Shown here: positions 50,757 through 59,491 of the stretch, piece after piece
Layout of the letters: every line of letters begins with the position of its first letter
How positions within the stretch are numbered: the stretch's first letter is position 1
Assembly: GCF_927798175.1 (NCBI RefSeq)
Contig: NZ_CAKMMP010000014.1
Span: 62,001-126,000 of the forward strand
Source: Paenibacillus sp. JJ-223
GTDB lineage: Bacteria; Bacillota; Bacilli; Paenibacillales; Paenibacillaceae
Reading direction: 5' to 3'
Length of the DNA: 64,000 nt
Program-made: the position numbers and the translations under genes
The notes under the pieces: model-generated
Database searches by the model: none
Told to the model about the DNA's origin: nothing
What the model saw: only the letters and a program-made list of their open reading frames with translations

Positions 50757-51941
50757 TCACGGGGACAATAATCGGCTAATCACGGCTTTCCATGCCGACG
50801 ACCAGGCCTTGGATCCGGTTTCTTCTGCAAAAGCGGCATCGTCCAGCTGCGGCTCCTTGGGAATATAGCTGCCTTTGCGATAGACCGGAATCGAACCGAT
50901 CTGTCGCCCCTCGAGTTCGATCTGAATGCGGCCCGCCAGACCAAATGCCGGATCGGAAGATGCACCCTCTCCTCCAGACTTCGGTTGGCTCTGCAGCACA
51001 AGACGTTTGTTCAAAGCTCCTTTTTCGCCCTCCGCAAGCGGATATTTGAAGCTGCGACCTGTAATCACATCGGTTCCTTCCACTTGCTGTTCCCTCTTGG
51101 CAATCTCAACCAGCGGGAAATGTTTAAATCCGAAGTCCAGCATGCGAGCATGGTCGTTCCAGTCGTCGCCGTCATTCAAGGTAACGGCAGCAAGCTGCTG
51201 CCCATTGCGCGTGGCCGAACTGACCAAGCACCGGAATGCCTTTTTGGTATACCCCGTTTTGACGCCGTCGGCCCCTTCGTACAATCGGAGCATCTTGTTT
51301 TTGTTATGCCACGAATAATCCCAGCTCTCATTCGGGTTCGGGGCAGATTTTTGTTCGGTGGCCACAATCCGCTTGAAAACCGGGTTCTGCAGCGCATATG
51401 CCGTCAAGCGGGCCATATCGCTCGCGGTAGAATAATGCCCATCGGCGTCCAATCCATGCGGATTCATGAAATGCGTGCCCCTTAATCCGATTTCCTCCGC
51501 TTTTTGGTTCATCATCAGCACGAACCCTTCTTCCGAACCGCCCACATGCTCCGCAATGGCCGTGGCCGCATCATTTCCCGACCGGAGCATCAAGCCGTAC
51601 AACATGTTTTCGAGCGACATTTCCTCTCCCAACTTGAGGTATATGGAGGAGCCTTCTTTGCCGAATGCGGCTGCACTCACCTTGACTTTGTCATCCAGCT
51701 TCCCGTTTTCGATCGCCACGATTGCGGTCATGATTTTGGTCAAACTGGCGATCCGCATCTGTTTATCCCCCTCCTTGCTGAACAAAATCCGCCCGGAAGT
51801 CACATCGATCAGCGCTGCGCTCTCCGCGTGCGTCGACGGTTTGGACAGCTCTTCGGCCATCTCCGCTCGAATCCATGACGGCCATGCCAGCAGGGGGATA
51901 AGTATTAACACAATCACTTTTAATCCATTTCGCATGTTCAT
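50757..51941 (-). CDS. dacB: D-alanyl-D-alanine carboxypeptidase, sporulation type
   Basis: Penicillin-binding protein 5* type that trims cortex peptide stems. It has 394 residues. An N-terminal signal peptide (about residues 7-26) precedes the active-site motifs SLTK (Ser66, Lys69), SGND (about residue 121) and KTG in DGVKTGYTKKA. The C-terminal part has the all-beta domain of class C low-molecular-weight PBPs. The start follows GGAGG. In B. subtilis the gene is SigE-controlled and precedes spmA and spmB as here. Confidence 0.93.
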   Translation of the reverse strand: MNMRNGLKVIVLILIPLLAWPSWIRAEMAEELSKPSTHAESAALIDVTSGRILFSKEGDKQMRIASLTKIMTAIVAIENGKLDDKVKVSAAAFGKEGSSIYLKLGEEMSLENMLYGLMLRSGNDAATAIAEHVGGSEEGFVLMMNQKAEEIGLRGTHFMNPHGLDADGHYSTASDMARLTAYALQNPVFKRIVATEQKSAPNPNESWDYSWHNKNKMLRLYEGADGVKTGYTKKAFRCLVSSATRNGQQLAAVTLNDGDDWNDHARMLDFGFKHFPLVEIAKREQQVEGTDVITGRSFKYPLAEGEKGALNKRLVLQSQPKSGGEGASSDPAFGLAGRIQIELEGRQIGSIPVYRKGSYIPKEPQLDDAAFAEETGSKAWSSAWKAVISRLLSP

Positions 51942-51988
51942 TCCTCCGGGTACTTGGAATCTTGTACTAGCCTATGTTTTGTCCACTT

Positions 51989-52016
51989 GAAGTATGTCCC
52001 ATCCCTCAAAATACAG
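51989..52016 (-). promoter_or_regulatory. Possible SigE promoter of dacB
   Basis: CTGTATT (52016-52010), 13-base spacer, CATACTTC (51996-51989). The -10 matches the SigE consensus core CATAC, but the spacer is one base short and the -35 is imperfect. Confidence 0.4.
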
Positions 52017-52017
52017 C

Positions 52018-52051
52018 AAAAATCCCTGCCGCGGCCGAAGCTGCGACAGGG
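52018..52051 (-). terminator. Terminator after ytfJ
   Basis: CCCTGTCGC and GCGGCAGGG arms (one G-T pair) with a 10-base loop, followed by a T run on the minus strand, about 40 bases after the ytfJ stop. Confidence 0.8.
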
Positions 52052-52089
52052 CACTGTTTTAAATCAAGCCATGCCTTGAATCAAGGGTA

Positions 52090-52566
52090 TTAATTATACG
52101 CTGTGCCTTCCGACGTAACCGTTACCCGGGTATGCTCCTCGTCCGTGTTGCCGCGAATCATGCTCTGAATGCGATCCAGCATGTGAGGTGCGGAATCGAT
52201 GATCTTCTCGAACAGATGCGTGGAGTTGTCCAGCGGCACGATATGAACGCCTTGCTTGCCCACGACCAGAAACGCGATCGGACGGATGGAGACGCCTCCG
52301 CCGCTGCCTCCGCCAAACGGTGAAGCAACTGTCGCAGATTGTGCATGCTCCGTTTTGGCTCCGGAATTAGAGCTGTGCGATCGGTCGCCGTTCACATTAA
52401 AATCGCTCCCGCCCGCAGCAAAACCGAAGCCTACCTTGCTGATGGGCAAGATGACGGTTCCATCCGGCGTTTCGACGGCATCGCCAACAATCGTGTTGAC
52501 ATCCACCATCGCCTTGATGTTTTCCATTGCAGTTTCCATTAAACCTTGTATTGGATGATCGGACAT
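52090..52566 (-). CDS. ytfJ: Sporulation protein YtfJ (GerW family)
   Basis: 158 residues. The GerW/YtfJ domain shows MSDHPIQGLMETAMENIKAM, VGDAVETPDGTVILPISKVGFGFAAGG and, after a Gly-rich loop (FGGGSGGGVSI), the C-terminal AFLVVGKQGVHIVPL. In B. subtilis GerW (YtfJ) is a spore protein required for normal L-alanine germination. The ATG at 52566 follows GGAGGGA. It is followed at 52018-52051 by a terminator and then by dacB. Confidence 0.9.
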   Translation of the reverse strand: MSDHPIQGLMETAMENIKAMVDVNTIVGDAVETPDGTVILPISKVGFGFAAGGSDFNVNGDRSHSSNSGAKTEHAQSATVASPFGGGSGGGVSIRPIAFLVVGKQGVHIVPLDNSTHLFEKIIDSAPHMLDRIQSMIRGNTDEEHTRVTVTSEGTAYN

Positions 52567-52699
52567 TTTGATTCCCTCCACTTTCATTTTGAACTAGGTT
52601 CAGCCTAACCCTATTCTCTCCAGACCCAGATGAACTTATGTACAGCATCAATTGGGTGAATATGAATGCACTTCCTCCTGTATTTTACAGGCATGTTCG

Positions 52700-53428
52700 C
52701 TATACCCGGGAATCTCCCCGTTGCCGGTTTACTCTCCGTTGGCCGTGTCTCCGCTGCTTTAGCAGCCTCATCCACATACGCCATCCTCCCCGAACAACAA
52801 GGACTCTGGTCGTTAGCCTTATGCCTGCAACAACGATCGACCATATTTTTATTTTCATACGGCAATCCAAATCCGTGCGGAACTCCATTTCGTCACTCCA
52901 CTCGGGAATAATGTCCAGTTGAGGCGGCTGATCGAAGCGGATCTGGTAAGACAAAAAACCAACGATACCGGATTTGACCCCCCATAACCAGCCTGTGAGC
53001 ATCGCTGTATGCGCTGCGTCCCCCAGACTGACCCGGGTTGTCCAAATAAATCGAATCATATGTACTCGTTCCAGCGTTTGCCTGATCCATTGTTTTAATT
53101 CAGCCGTACTTCTAAGCATGACGCTGACATCGTCGCTCCATTTTTCGATTTTGCGTTTGTTTACCCGCTCGCTTCCTTTATTTTCGTTACGGGTCGTGTT
53201 CGCTCTCTGCTCCGTTTTCACAAGAAAGCCTTCCTTCATATTCTTGAAAACGATGGAGGGGATCTCATAATTCAAGCGGATCAGACCATATAGGAGCCGT
53301 ACGTTGAATCGGGCAAAATCATCGCTCTTATGTTTACTGAATGAGACGTGGATATGAACATTCGAGACGAGAACTGCAGCAAGCAGCAGCACGACCGCCG
53401 CACCGATTCCTCCGAGCCAAATTAACAC
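52700..53428 (-). CDS. DUF2953 family membrane protein, YtfI-like (GTG start)
   Basis: 242 residues. It has a hydrophobic N-terminal segment, a middle hydrophilic region with RANTTRNENKGSERVNKRKI, and a C-terminal portion with GDAAHTAMLTGWLWGVKSGIVG and PEWSDEMEF. This is the DUF2953 layout seen in the ytfI gene beside ytfJ in B. subtilis. The GTG at 53428 has TTGGAGGTAAGG upstream (GGAGG about 8 bases away). Function is unknown, and the pairing with ytfJ suggests sporulation. Confidence 0.8.
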   Translation of the reverse strand: MLIWLGGIGAAVVLLLAAVLVSNVHIHVSFSKHKSDDFARFNVRLLYGLIRLNYEIPSIVFKNMKEGFLVKTEQRANTTRNENKGSERVNKRKIEKWSDDVSVMLRSTAELKQWIRQTLERVHMIRFIWTTRVSLGDAAHTAMLTGWLWGVKSGIVGFLSYQIRFDQPPQLDIIPEWSDEMEFRTDLDCRMKIKIWSIVVAGIRLTTRVLVVRGGWRMWMRLLKQRRHGQRRVNRQRGDSRV

Positions 53429-53537
53429 AGGCCTTACCTCCAAGCCCTCGATTCTTTTCCAGTTTAGTATGCACCGCAAATAGGAAAAAATTCACTGGAC
53501 CCGTTAAAATCCCGCTGCACGAAAAAGGTTTTCGCAT

Positions 53538-53563
53538 AAAAAAAAGGCTCCAGTGCTGGAGCC
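53538..53563 (-). terminator. Terminator after scpB
   Basis: A perfect 8-bp stem, GGCTCCAG and CTGGAGCC, with a 2-base loop and an eight-T tail on the minus strand, about 43 bases after the scpB stop. Confidence 0.92.
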
Positions 53564-53605
53564 GATCCAATATTGCCGCCATTTTTAATTGGTTTGCTTC
53601 GTTCG

Positions 53606-54283
53606 TTAATCCGATTCTTTCATATCGGGCTCGTTTTCCGCATCGCTCCGATCATTCGATGTTTCCGTTCCTTCTTCCATGCTCTGCTCCAGGCTATCGA
53701 GCTCGGATTGCTGCGCATCCAGCTTGTCAAACAGCATCTGGGTCTCTTCTTCCAGATTGTCCGTATCTTCAAACAGCCCCGGCTCCGGCAATTCGCTGAG
53801 CGAACCCAAGCCAAAGTAATCCAAAAAAGCTCTCGTCGTCCCATACAGAATAGGCCTCCCGATCGCTTCAGCGCGTCCCACTTCCACGATCAGATCCTTG
53901 TTCACCAGGGTGTGGATGGCCCTCTCCGACTTTACGCCGCGAATCTCCTCAATCTCCACCCTCGTAATCGGCTGGCGATATGCAACGATGGCGAGCGTTT
54001 CGAGTGCCGCTTGGGAAAGGGTCGTTCGTGCCGGCGAGTAAGCCAGTTTCTCGAAATAGACAGCATGTTCGGGCAGTGTCCCCAATTGAACCATGCCTGC
54101 AATTTTCAAAATTTGCACGCCTCTGCCATGCTCCGCAAATTCTGTTTTCATCTCTTCGATGGCATCCGATATCCGTTCTTCCGATACGTCCACGATTTCA
54201 GAGATTTGTTTGATGCTCAGGCCTTCCTCCCCGGACAGAAACAACAGGCCTTCAATAATCGACTTCAATTTCGGAAAATCCAT
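53606..54283 (-). CDS. scpB: Segregation and condensation protein B
   Basis: Winged-helix kleisin-associated subunit of the SMC-ScpA-ScpB condensin. It has 225 residues. Seen: KLKSIIEGLLFLSGEEGLSIKQISEI, TLSQAALETLAIVAYRQPITRVEIEEIRGV and GRPILYGTTRAFLDYFGL. The C-terminal about 60 residues are acidic and low complexity. It overlaps the scpA 3' end by 32 bases. Confidence 0.96.
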   Translation of the reverse strand: MDFPKLKSIIEGLLFLSGEEGLSIKQISEIVDVSEERISDAIEEMKTEFAEHGRGVQILKIAGMVQLGTLPEHAVYFEKLAYSPARTTLSQAALETLAIVAYRQPITRVEIEEIRGVKSERAIHTLVNKDLIVEVGRAEAIGRPILYGTTRAFLDYFGLGSLSELPEPGLFEDTDNLEEETQMLFDKLDAQQSELDSLEQSMEEGTETSNDRSDAENEPDMKESD

Positions 54284-55052
54284 GATTCCTTGCTTCCCCT
54301 CTCCACTCCATCACAATGTCCTCAAATGTCCGCTCCTGGTAACAGACAATTTGTTTCATCTTCATCAGCTCAAGCACCGCCAGAAACGTCACGACAATTT
54401 CATGGCGGTACGTCTGTCCCTCCAACAATCCGGAGAACAGCATCCTGCCTCCCGGCTCCAGCTTCTTAAAAACCTGTACCACGTCCCGAATCCGGTCTTT
54501 GACCGAAATTTCATCACGCTGAATCCGGGCTACCGTCGTTCGCTTCTCCGCCTTGCGCAGGGCACGTTGAAAAGCTGCAATCAGGTCGGCCGCATGCAAT
54601 CCCTCCACCGGGTTCGATTCGGTCTCCAAAGGCATGTACGGGCGCAGATCCTCAGGCTCTTTCGAGAAAATAAGGCTGCGCTCCCATTCCCTTTCATGAA
54701 GATGCCGCGCAATGCCTTTGTATTTACGATATTCTATCAGACGTGCAACCAATTCAGCACGTGGATCATAATCATCGTCCTGCCCATAATCATAATCTTC
54801 GAAGTCCTCGATCACCGGCGGTTTCGGCAGCAACAGCTTGCTCTTGATGGACAGCAGTGTTGCTGCCATGACAAGAAACTCGCTCGTAATATCCAACTCC
54901 AGCTCCTGCATAGAATGCAAATATGCCATGTATTGGTCCGTAATATCGCTGATGGGGATATCCTGGATATCAATTTCGGCCTTGTCGATCAAGTGCAGCA
55001 GAAGATCAAGCGGCCCTTCAAAGGTCTCCAGTTTGTAGGTAACTACCGTCAC
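54252..55052 (-). CDS. scpA: Segregation and condensation protein A (GTG start)
   Basis: Kleisin subunit bridging SMC heads. It has 266 residues. The N-terminal YKLETFEGPLDLLLHLIDKAEIDI motif is diagnostic, MAATLLSIKSKLLLP follows, and the C-terminal winged helix includes VTFLAVLELMKMKQIVCYQE. The GTG at 55052 follows AGGAGG; the longer frame upstream is not supported. It lies about 100 bases downstream of ribH. Confidence 0.95.
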   Translation of the reverse strand: MTVVTYKLETFEGPLDLLLHLIDKAEIDIQDIPISDITDQYMAYLHSMQELELDITSEFLVMAATLLSIKSKLLLPKPPVIEDFEDYDYGQDDDYDPRAELVARLIEYRKYKGIARHLHEREWERSLIFSKEPEDLRPYMPLETESNPVEGLHAADLIAAFQRALRKAEKRTTVARIQRDEISVKDRIRDVVQVFKKLEPGGRMLFSGLLEGQTYRHEIVVTFLAVLELMKMKQIVCYQERTFEDIVMEWRGEARNHGFSEIEVDY

Positions 55053-55155
55053 GAAACGAATCCTCCTGCAAAAAAAATACAAAACCCCGCTAAGCCGCCG
55101 AAATCCGGTCTCCCGTTTTCGTCTGCGCAAAGCAGGGCACTACATTAACTAAGCA

Positions 55156-55623
55156 CTATTTTAGCTGATTCGTCAAGTTCGCCATCTCAATTGCCGCCGT
55201 AGCCGCATCCCATCCTTTGTTCCCGGCTTTGGTTCCGGCACGTTCGATGGCCTGTTCGATATTTTCCGTCGTTACCAAGCCAAAGATCGTAGGTACGCCT
55301 GTTTTGAGGTTGATCGCCGCAACCCCTTTGGCCATTTCGTTGCAAACATAATCATAATGGGTTGTTGAGCCCCGAATGACCGTGCCCAGCGTAATCACGG
55401 CGTCGTATTTGCCGCTTTCGGCCATTTTTTGGGCAATCAGCGGAATTTCGAATGCGCCCGGTACCCAGGCTACATCGATCTCCTCGTCTTTTACGCCATG
55501 GCGTTTGAACGCATCAAGCGCTCCGCTCAGCAGTTTGCTCGTGATGAATTCGTTAAAACGACCTACAACGACTCCGTATTTTAATCCCTCGGATACTAAA
55601 TGTCCTTCAAAAATGTTAGGCAT
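55156..55623 (-). CDS. ribH: 6,7-dimethyl-8-ribityllumazine synthase
   Basis: Condenses the ribitylaminopyrimidine with 3,4-dihydroxy-2-butanone 4-phosphate; forms 60-mer or pentamer shells. It has 155 residues. Seen: VVGRFNEFITSKLL, WVPGAFEIPLIAQ near residues 53-65, GTVIRGSTTHYDYVCNE with the catalytic His, and NKGWDAATAAIEM. Last gene of the rib operon; a ribT-like gene found next to it in B. subtilis is absent. Confidence 0.97.
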   Translation of the reverse strand: MPNIFEGHLVSEGLKYGVVVGRFNEFITSKLLSGALDAFKRHGVKDEEIDVAWVPGAFEIPLIAQKMAESGKYDAVITLGTVIRGSTTHYDYVCNEMAKGVAAINLKTGVPTIFGLVTTENIEQAIERAGTKAGNKGWDAATAAIEMANLTNQLK

Positions 55624-55709
55624 ACTGTCATCTCCCCAAAATTGTTTTTCATATTGGGCCGCCGCCGTTGGCGCAGCCGTGATTTTTCCCGTTTTCTGGC
55701 TTGCTGCAA

Positions 55710-56954
55710 TTAAATTTCGTTCTTTTCCTCATTTTGCTCGATGTCGTCGAATTTGAGCATGTGGCCCAGCTTCGCTTGTTTCGTGTGCAAATAAGCCGTA
55801 TTGTCCTCGTTCTCCTGCATCTGGATCGGCACGCGTTCAACGACTTCGAGTCCGTAGCCTTCAAGGCCTTTGATTTTGCGAGGATTGTTCGTAAGCAGCC
55901 TGATTTGGCGCACGCCCAGATCCTTCAGGATTTGCGCTCCGATGCCGTAATCACGCAAATCTGCCGCAAAACCAAGTTTCAGGTTGGCATCGACCGTATC
56001 CAAACCTTCCTCCTGCAGTTTGTAAGCCTTCAATTTATTGATCAACCCGATTCCGCGGCCCTCCTGGCGCATGTAGAGAAGAACCCCGTTGCCCTCCTCA
56101 TTGATCTGATTGAGGGCCGCATCGAACTGTGGTCCGCAATCGCAGCGATGGGAGTGGAATACGTCGCCTGTCAGACACTCCGAGTGCACCCTTACCAATA
56201 CAGGCTTGGAAGAGTCGATTTCACCCTTGACCAGAGCCACATGCTCTTTATTATCCACTGCATTGGTATAAGCAACTGCCTGGAATTCGCCGAAGTCGGT
56301 AGGCATGCGTACGGCTACCTCGCGCTGAACCAGCTTTTCTTTTTCGTTGCGATACTTGATCATATCCTGAATGCTGATCAGCTTCAAATCATGCTTGCGA
56401 GCAATTTCTTGCAGGTCGGGCAGTCTCGCCATCGTGCCATCTTCCTTGATGACTTCACAGATGACGCCCGCAGGATAAGCGCCGCACATGATGGCCAGAT
56501 CTACCGCGGCTTCGGTATGCCCGGCACGACGCAGCACGCCCCCATCCTTGGCGATGAGCGGGAACATATGTCCCGGCTTTCGGAAATCGCCGCTTTTGGC
56601 ATTCGGATCGATCAGTCCTTTAACCGTAATGGAACGTTCATGCGCCGAAATGCCTGTCGTGGTGTCTGTATGATCGACCGAAACGGTAAAGGCCGTGCCG
56701 TGGAAATCGGTGTTTTGCTGCACCATCGGCTTCAGGTCGAGCTCATCTGCCCGTTGTTGCGTAATCGGCACGCAGACAAGCCCGCGCCCTTCCGTAATCA
56801 TGAAATTAATCACTTCAGGCGTTGCTTTCTCCGCCAAGGCGATGAAGTCTCCTTCATTCTCCCGGTCCTCGTCATCTACCACGATAACCGGTTTGCCTCG
56901 CATGAGATCGTAAATTGCTTCCTCAATGGTGTCCAGTATGGATTGATCGGACAT
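55710..56954 (-). CDS. ribBA: Bifunctional DHBP synthase / GTP cyclohydrolase II
   Basis: The N-terminal half (about residues 1-200) makes 3,4-dihydroxy-2-butanone 4-phosphate: DDEDRENEGDF acidic metal motif, RAGHTEAAVDLA and EVIKEDGTMAR. The C-terminal half is GTP cyclohydrolase II with the zinc cysteines in HSECLTGDVFHSHRCDCG and the RQEGRGIGLINKLKAY motif. The start is the second of two consecutive ATGs, 7 bases after GGGAGG; the first (56957) is equally in frame. It lies about 30 bases downstream of ribE. Confidence 0.97.
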   Translation of the reverse strand: MSDQSILDTIEEAIYDLMRGKPVIVVDDEDRENEGDFIALAEKATPEVINFMITEGRGLVCVPITQQRADELDLKPMVQQNTDFHGTAFTVSVDHTDTTTGISAHERSITVKGLIDPNAKSGDFRKPGHMFPLIAKDGGVLRRAGHTEAAVDLAIMCGAYPAGVICEVIKEDGTMARLPDLQEIARKHDLKLISIQDMIKYRNEKEKLVQREVAVRMPTDFGEFQAVAYTNAVDNKEHVALVKGEIDSSKPVLVRVHSECLTGDVFHSHRCDCGPQFDAALNQINEEGNGVLLYMRQEGRGIGLINKLKAYKLQEEGLDTVDANLKLGFAADLRDYGIGAQILKDLGVRQIRLLTNNPRKIKGLEGYGLEVVERVPIQMQENEDNTAYLHTKQAKLGHMLKFDDIEQNEEKNEI

Positions 56955-56987
56955 CATTCCACCTCCCGGTTCTGTCGTCTATATCTT

Positions 56988-57656
56988 TCATGCGAATCCA
57001 TGATTCGCCAAAAATTGTTCGCTGATGCTCTGTGGTTTCTCTGAAGGCGCTGCCTGAGTACCTCTGCCGTATTGGAGTAAATGGTCCACGTATTTCCCCA
57101 AAATGTCACATTCGATATTCATGGAGTCGCCCGTTTTTTTGTAATTCAACACCGTCTCCCCGATGGTATGGGGAATGATCGACACCGTAAAAGACGTTTG
57201 CATCGTCTGAACCACCGTCAGGCTGATCCCGTCCAAAGTGACGGAACCTTTCGGAATCAAATATTTGAACAATCCTGGATCATCCGGATGAATTTCGAAT
57301 ACAACCGCATTCTGATCGCGCGTCATTCGGACAATCGTACCCGTACCGTCCACATGGCCCTGCACGATATGACCTCCGAAACGTCCCCCGGATTGCATAG
57401 CCCGTTCCAGGTTGACCCTGCTGCCGGACTGGAGCTTATCCAGGTTGGTGTGACGGTACGTTTCCGGCATGACGTCAGCGGTAAAACCTCCGCCTTCAAG
57501 CGTTGTCGCAGTCAGGCATACGCCGTTAACGGCAACGCTGTCGCCGATTTTCAGGTCATCCATAATGAGGGAAGCGCCAACGTTCAGCACCATCGCTTCG
57601 CCTTTTCGACCGATCCGTCGGATGTGGCCGACTTCTTCCACCAAGCCGGTAAACAT
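56988..57656 (-). CDS. ribE: Riboflavin synthase alpha chain
   Basis: Dismutates two lumazines to riboflavin. It has 222 residues in two lumazine-binding repeats (about 1-97 and 98-200), each with the motif MFTGLVEEVG or its counterpart, VNGVCLTATTL and LDGISLTVVQT, and GGHIVQGHVDGTG. It stands between ribD and ribBA in the usual operon order. Confidence 0.97.
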   Translation of the reverse strand: MFTGLVEEVGHIRRIGRKGEAMVLNVGASLIMDDLKIGDSVAVNGVCLTATTLEGGGFTADVMPETYRHTNLDKLQSGSRVNLERAMQSGGRFGGHIVQGHVDGTGTIVRMTRDQNAVVFEIHPDDPGLFKYLIPKGSVTLDGISLTVVQTMQTSFTVSIIPHTIGETVLNYKKTGDSMNIECDILGKYVDHLLQYGRGTQAAPSEKPQSISEQFLANHGFA

Positions 57657-57680
57657 GCTGCGGCCTCCTTCCTGATTATG

Positions 57681-58784
57681 TTATTCAGCCCAGACCGGAA
57701 TTCCGCCGATGCTGATATTATCCCCCACTTGCTCGATTTCCAATTGGCACAGTTGGATCGCCTGGCTCATACGCTCGACGCCCTCGAAGCGGAAGCTTCC
57801 TGGCGTGTCGTATCCGCCAACGATTTTGGGGGCAATGAACATGAGCAGCCGATCCACCAGTTTGGCCTCTAACATCGCACCGTTCAGCGTGCCGCCGCCT
57901 TCAAGCAAAATCGAAGCGATCTCCCGTTCTCCGAGCTTGCTGAGCGCGTTCAACAGATCCACGCGCGGCCCGGGCCCGCAGCGAATGATCTCCACGCCAT
58001 AAGCTTCAAGCCGTTCGGCCGCTTCTTGACTTGCTTCATCGGTTGTCAGTACCCAGGTCGGCGCCAATCCATCCTTTACCAATTTGGAAGTCAAAGGAAG
58101 ACGCAATTTCGAGTCAACCACGATCCGTACCGGGTTGATCCCTTCCACCTGCAAGCGTGTCGTCAGTTCCGGGTCGTCTGCGATCACCGTATCGACGCCG
58201 ACCATGATGCCTTGATGACGGTGGCGGAGGGCGTGAACGATCTCACGCGCGGATTCATTGGAAATCCATTTGCTGTCCCCGCTGCGGGTTGCGATTTTTC
58301 CATCCAGCGTGGAAGCGGTTTTTAACGTGACAAACGGCAATCCTGTCGTAATATATTTGATGAATTTTTCGTTCAGTCGTCTTCCACGCTCGCGCAGAAC
58401 CCCGACCTCTACTTCAATGCCCTGCTGGCGAAGCATGGATATGCCTCTGCCGGATACTTGCGGATTCGGATCTTCGCAGCATACTACGACGCGTTTCACC
58501 TTTTCATGAATGAGTCGTTCGCTGCACGGCGGAGTTTTGCCATAATGGCTGCACGGCTCCAACGTGACGTAAACGGTACTTCCTTCCGCATCGCTGCCAG
58601 CCATATTCAGCGCATGAACCTCCGCATGGCCAGTGCCGCGCTTCAGATGACTTCCGAGACCGACTACGCGGCCGTCTTTCACAACGACACAACCTACAAC
58701 CGGGTTGATTCCCGTCTGTCCTTGCGCCCGTTCTGCCATATCCAGTGCAAGCGCCATATAAAATTCGTCGTTAATCATTTCCAA
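57681..58784 (-). CDS. ribD: Diaminohydroxyphosphoribosylaminopyrimidine deaminase/reductase
   Basis: Bifunctional deaminase and reductase for the second and third steps from GTP. It has 367 residues. The deaminase half has the zinc motif HAEVHALNMAG and EPCSHYGKTPPCSERLI; the reductase half has GVDTVIADDPELTTR and the ILLEGGGTLNG segment. The first codon is TTG preceded by GGGGTGA, with an in-frame ATG two codons later; either may be used. It is the first gene of the rib operon, downstream of the FMN riboswitch. Confidence 0.96.
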   Translation of the reverse strand: MEMINDEFYMALALDMAERAQGQTGINPVVGCVVVKDGRVVGLGSHLKRGTGHAEVHALNMAGSDAEGSTVYVTLEPCSHYGKTPPCSERLIHEKVKRVVVCCEDPNPQVSGRGISMLRQQGIEVEVGVLRERGRRLNEKFIKYITTGLPFVTLKTASTLDGKIATRSGDSKWISNESAREIVHALRHRHQGIMVGVDTVIADDPELTTRLQVEGINPVRIVVDSKLRLPLTSKLVKDGLAPTWVLTTDEASQEAAERLEAYGVEIIRCGPGPRVDLLNALSKLGEREIASILLEGGGTLNGAMLEAKLVDRLLMFIAPKIVGGYDTPGSFRFEGVERMSQAIQLCQLEIEQVGDNISIGGIPVWAE

Positions 58785-58862
58785 GTCAGTTCACCCCGCT
58801 ATGTCTAATATGTCAGGAATAGCCTGTTCAATGAGGCTGCGTTCAGCCAATCATGCAAAATC

Positions 58863-58898
58863 CAAAAAATCCCCATCGAACAGTCTGTTCAATGGGGA
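58863..58898 (-). terminator. Terminator of the FMN-controlled rib leader
   Basis: ATCCCCATTGAAC and GTTCGATGGGGAT form a 13-bp stem (one G-T pair) with a six-T tail on the minus strand. It lies about 80 bases before ribD and about 260 bases after the aptamer. A near-copy of its 5' arm occurs at 58821-58836. Confidence 0.88.
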
Positions 58899-59159
58899 TG
58901 ATGAGAGATCCGCTGCTACTAGCGGATGGAACGTTGATACATGGGTACCCGAAAACAAAGGCTCTGCGGATTCAAGCAAGTGAAAATCGACACATGCCCA
59001 AAGATAGAATCCCGTCAAAGCTGCAGTGATTTCTCTAAAGTCATTTCGCATATGGTTGAAGGCAGCACAAGAAAAATTCTCGTAACTGTCTGCATTTTCG
59101 CATAACGAACAGTACCATGCGCAACATTTTGCCAAACGCGGCCATAGACCGCATCCGCT

Positions 59160-59308
59160 CCTTCTCCCATCCAGACTATACTGTCGGTTCTGGAATCGCA
59201 CCAGATCAGCCGTCTGCCTTGGCAAACGGGTCACGGACTTTGCAGCACGCATCATTGTGGTGCGCTGCATCACCGCCGGTAGGGAATTGCACCCTGCCCC
59301 GAAGGAAT
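59160..59308 (-). promoter_or_regulatory. FMN riboswitch (RFN element)
   Basis: On the minus strand the segment reads from TTCGGGGCAGGGTGCAATTC, through CCCTACCGGCGGTGATG and GTCCGTGACCCG, to CTGATCTGGTGCGATTCCAG and GTCTGGATGGGAGAAGG, all conserved RFN blocks in order. When FMN binds, the downstream terminator should form and reduce rib expression. The 700-base gap from ribD to the 437-residue gene holds this element, its promoter, its terminator and the duplicated-arm segment. A long minus-strand frame over it is not a gene. Confidence 0.95.
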
Positions 59309-59326
59309 GTTGTTTTGTTAATTTGG

Positions 59327-59355
59327 ATGTTAGCACTTTAACGGTAAAAAATCAA
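59327..59355 (-). promoter_or_regulatory. Promoter of the rib operon
   Basis: TTGATT (59355-59350), 17-base spacer, TAACAT (59332-59327), about 20 bases before the RFN element. Confidence 0.75.
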
Positions 59356-59491
59356 TCGTTTTTTATTCCTTTTTGTCATATACTAACTTTTAATAAGCAA
59401 TGAATACTGGCAGGACATTTAGCCGTTACCAGATTGTGGCTCCTTTCCTTCCTCTATTGCGGCCCATTCAACCTCTGAGATGAGCGACAGT

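Noticed and set aside
55053..55155. Terminator between ribH and scpA
   Set aside because: A T tract is present near 55070-55080, but the stem before it (CCGGATTTCGG and partial AAAAC/GTTTT pairing) is weak and ambiguous, so it was not called.
58851..59336. 161-codon minus-strand frame over the rib leader
   Set aside because: It overlaps the FMN riboswitch and terminator entirely and has no ribosome site, so it is a chance frame.
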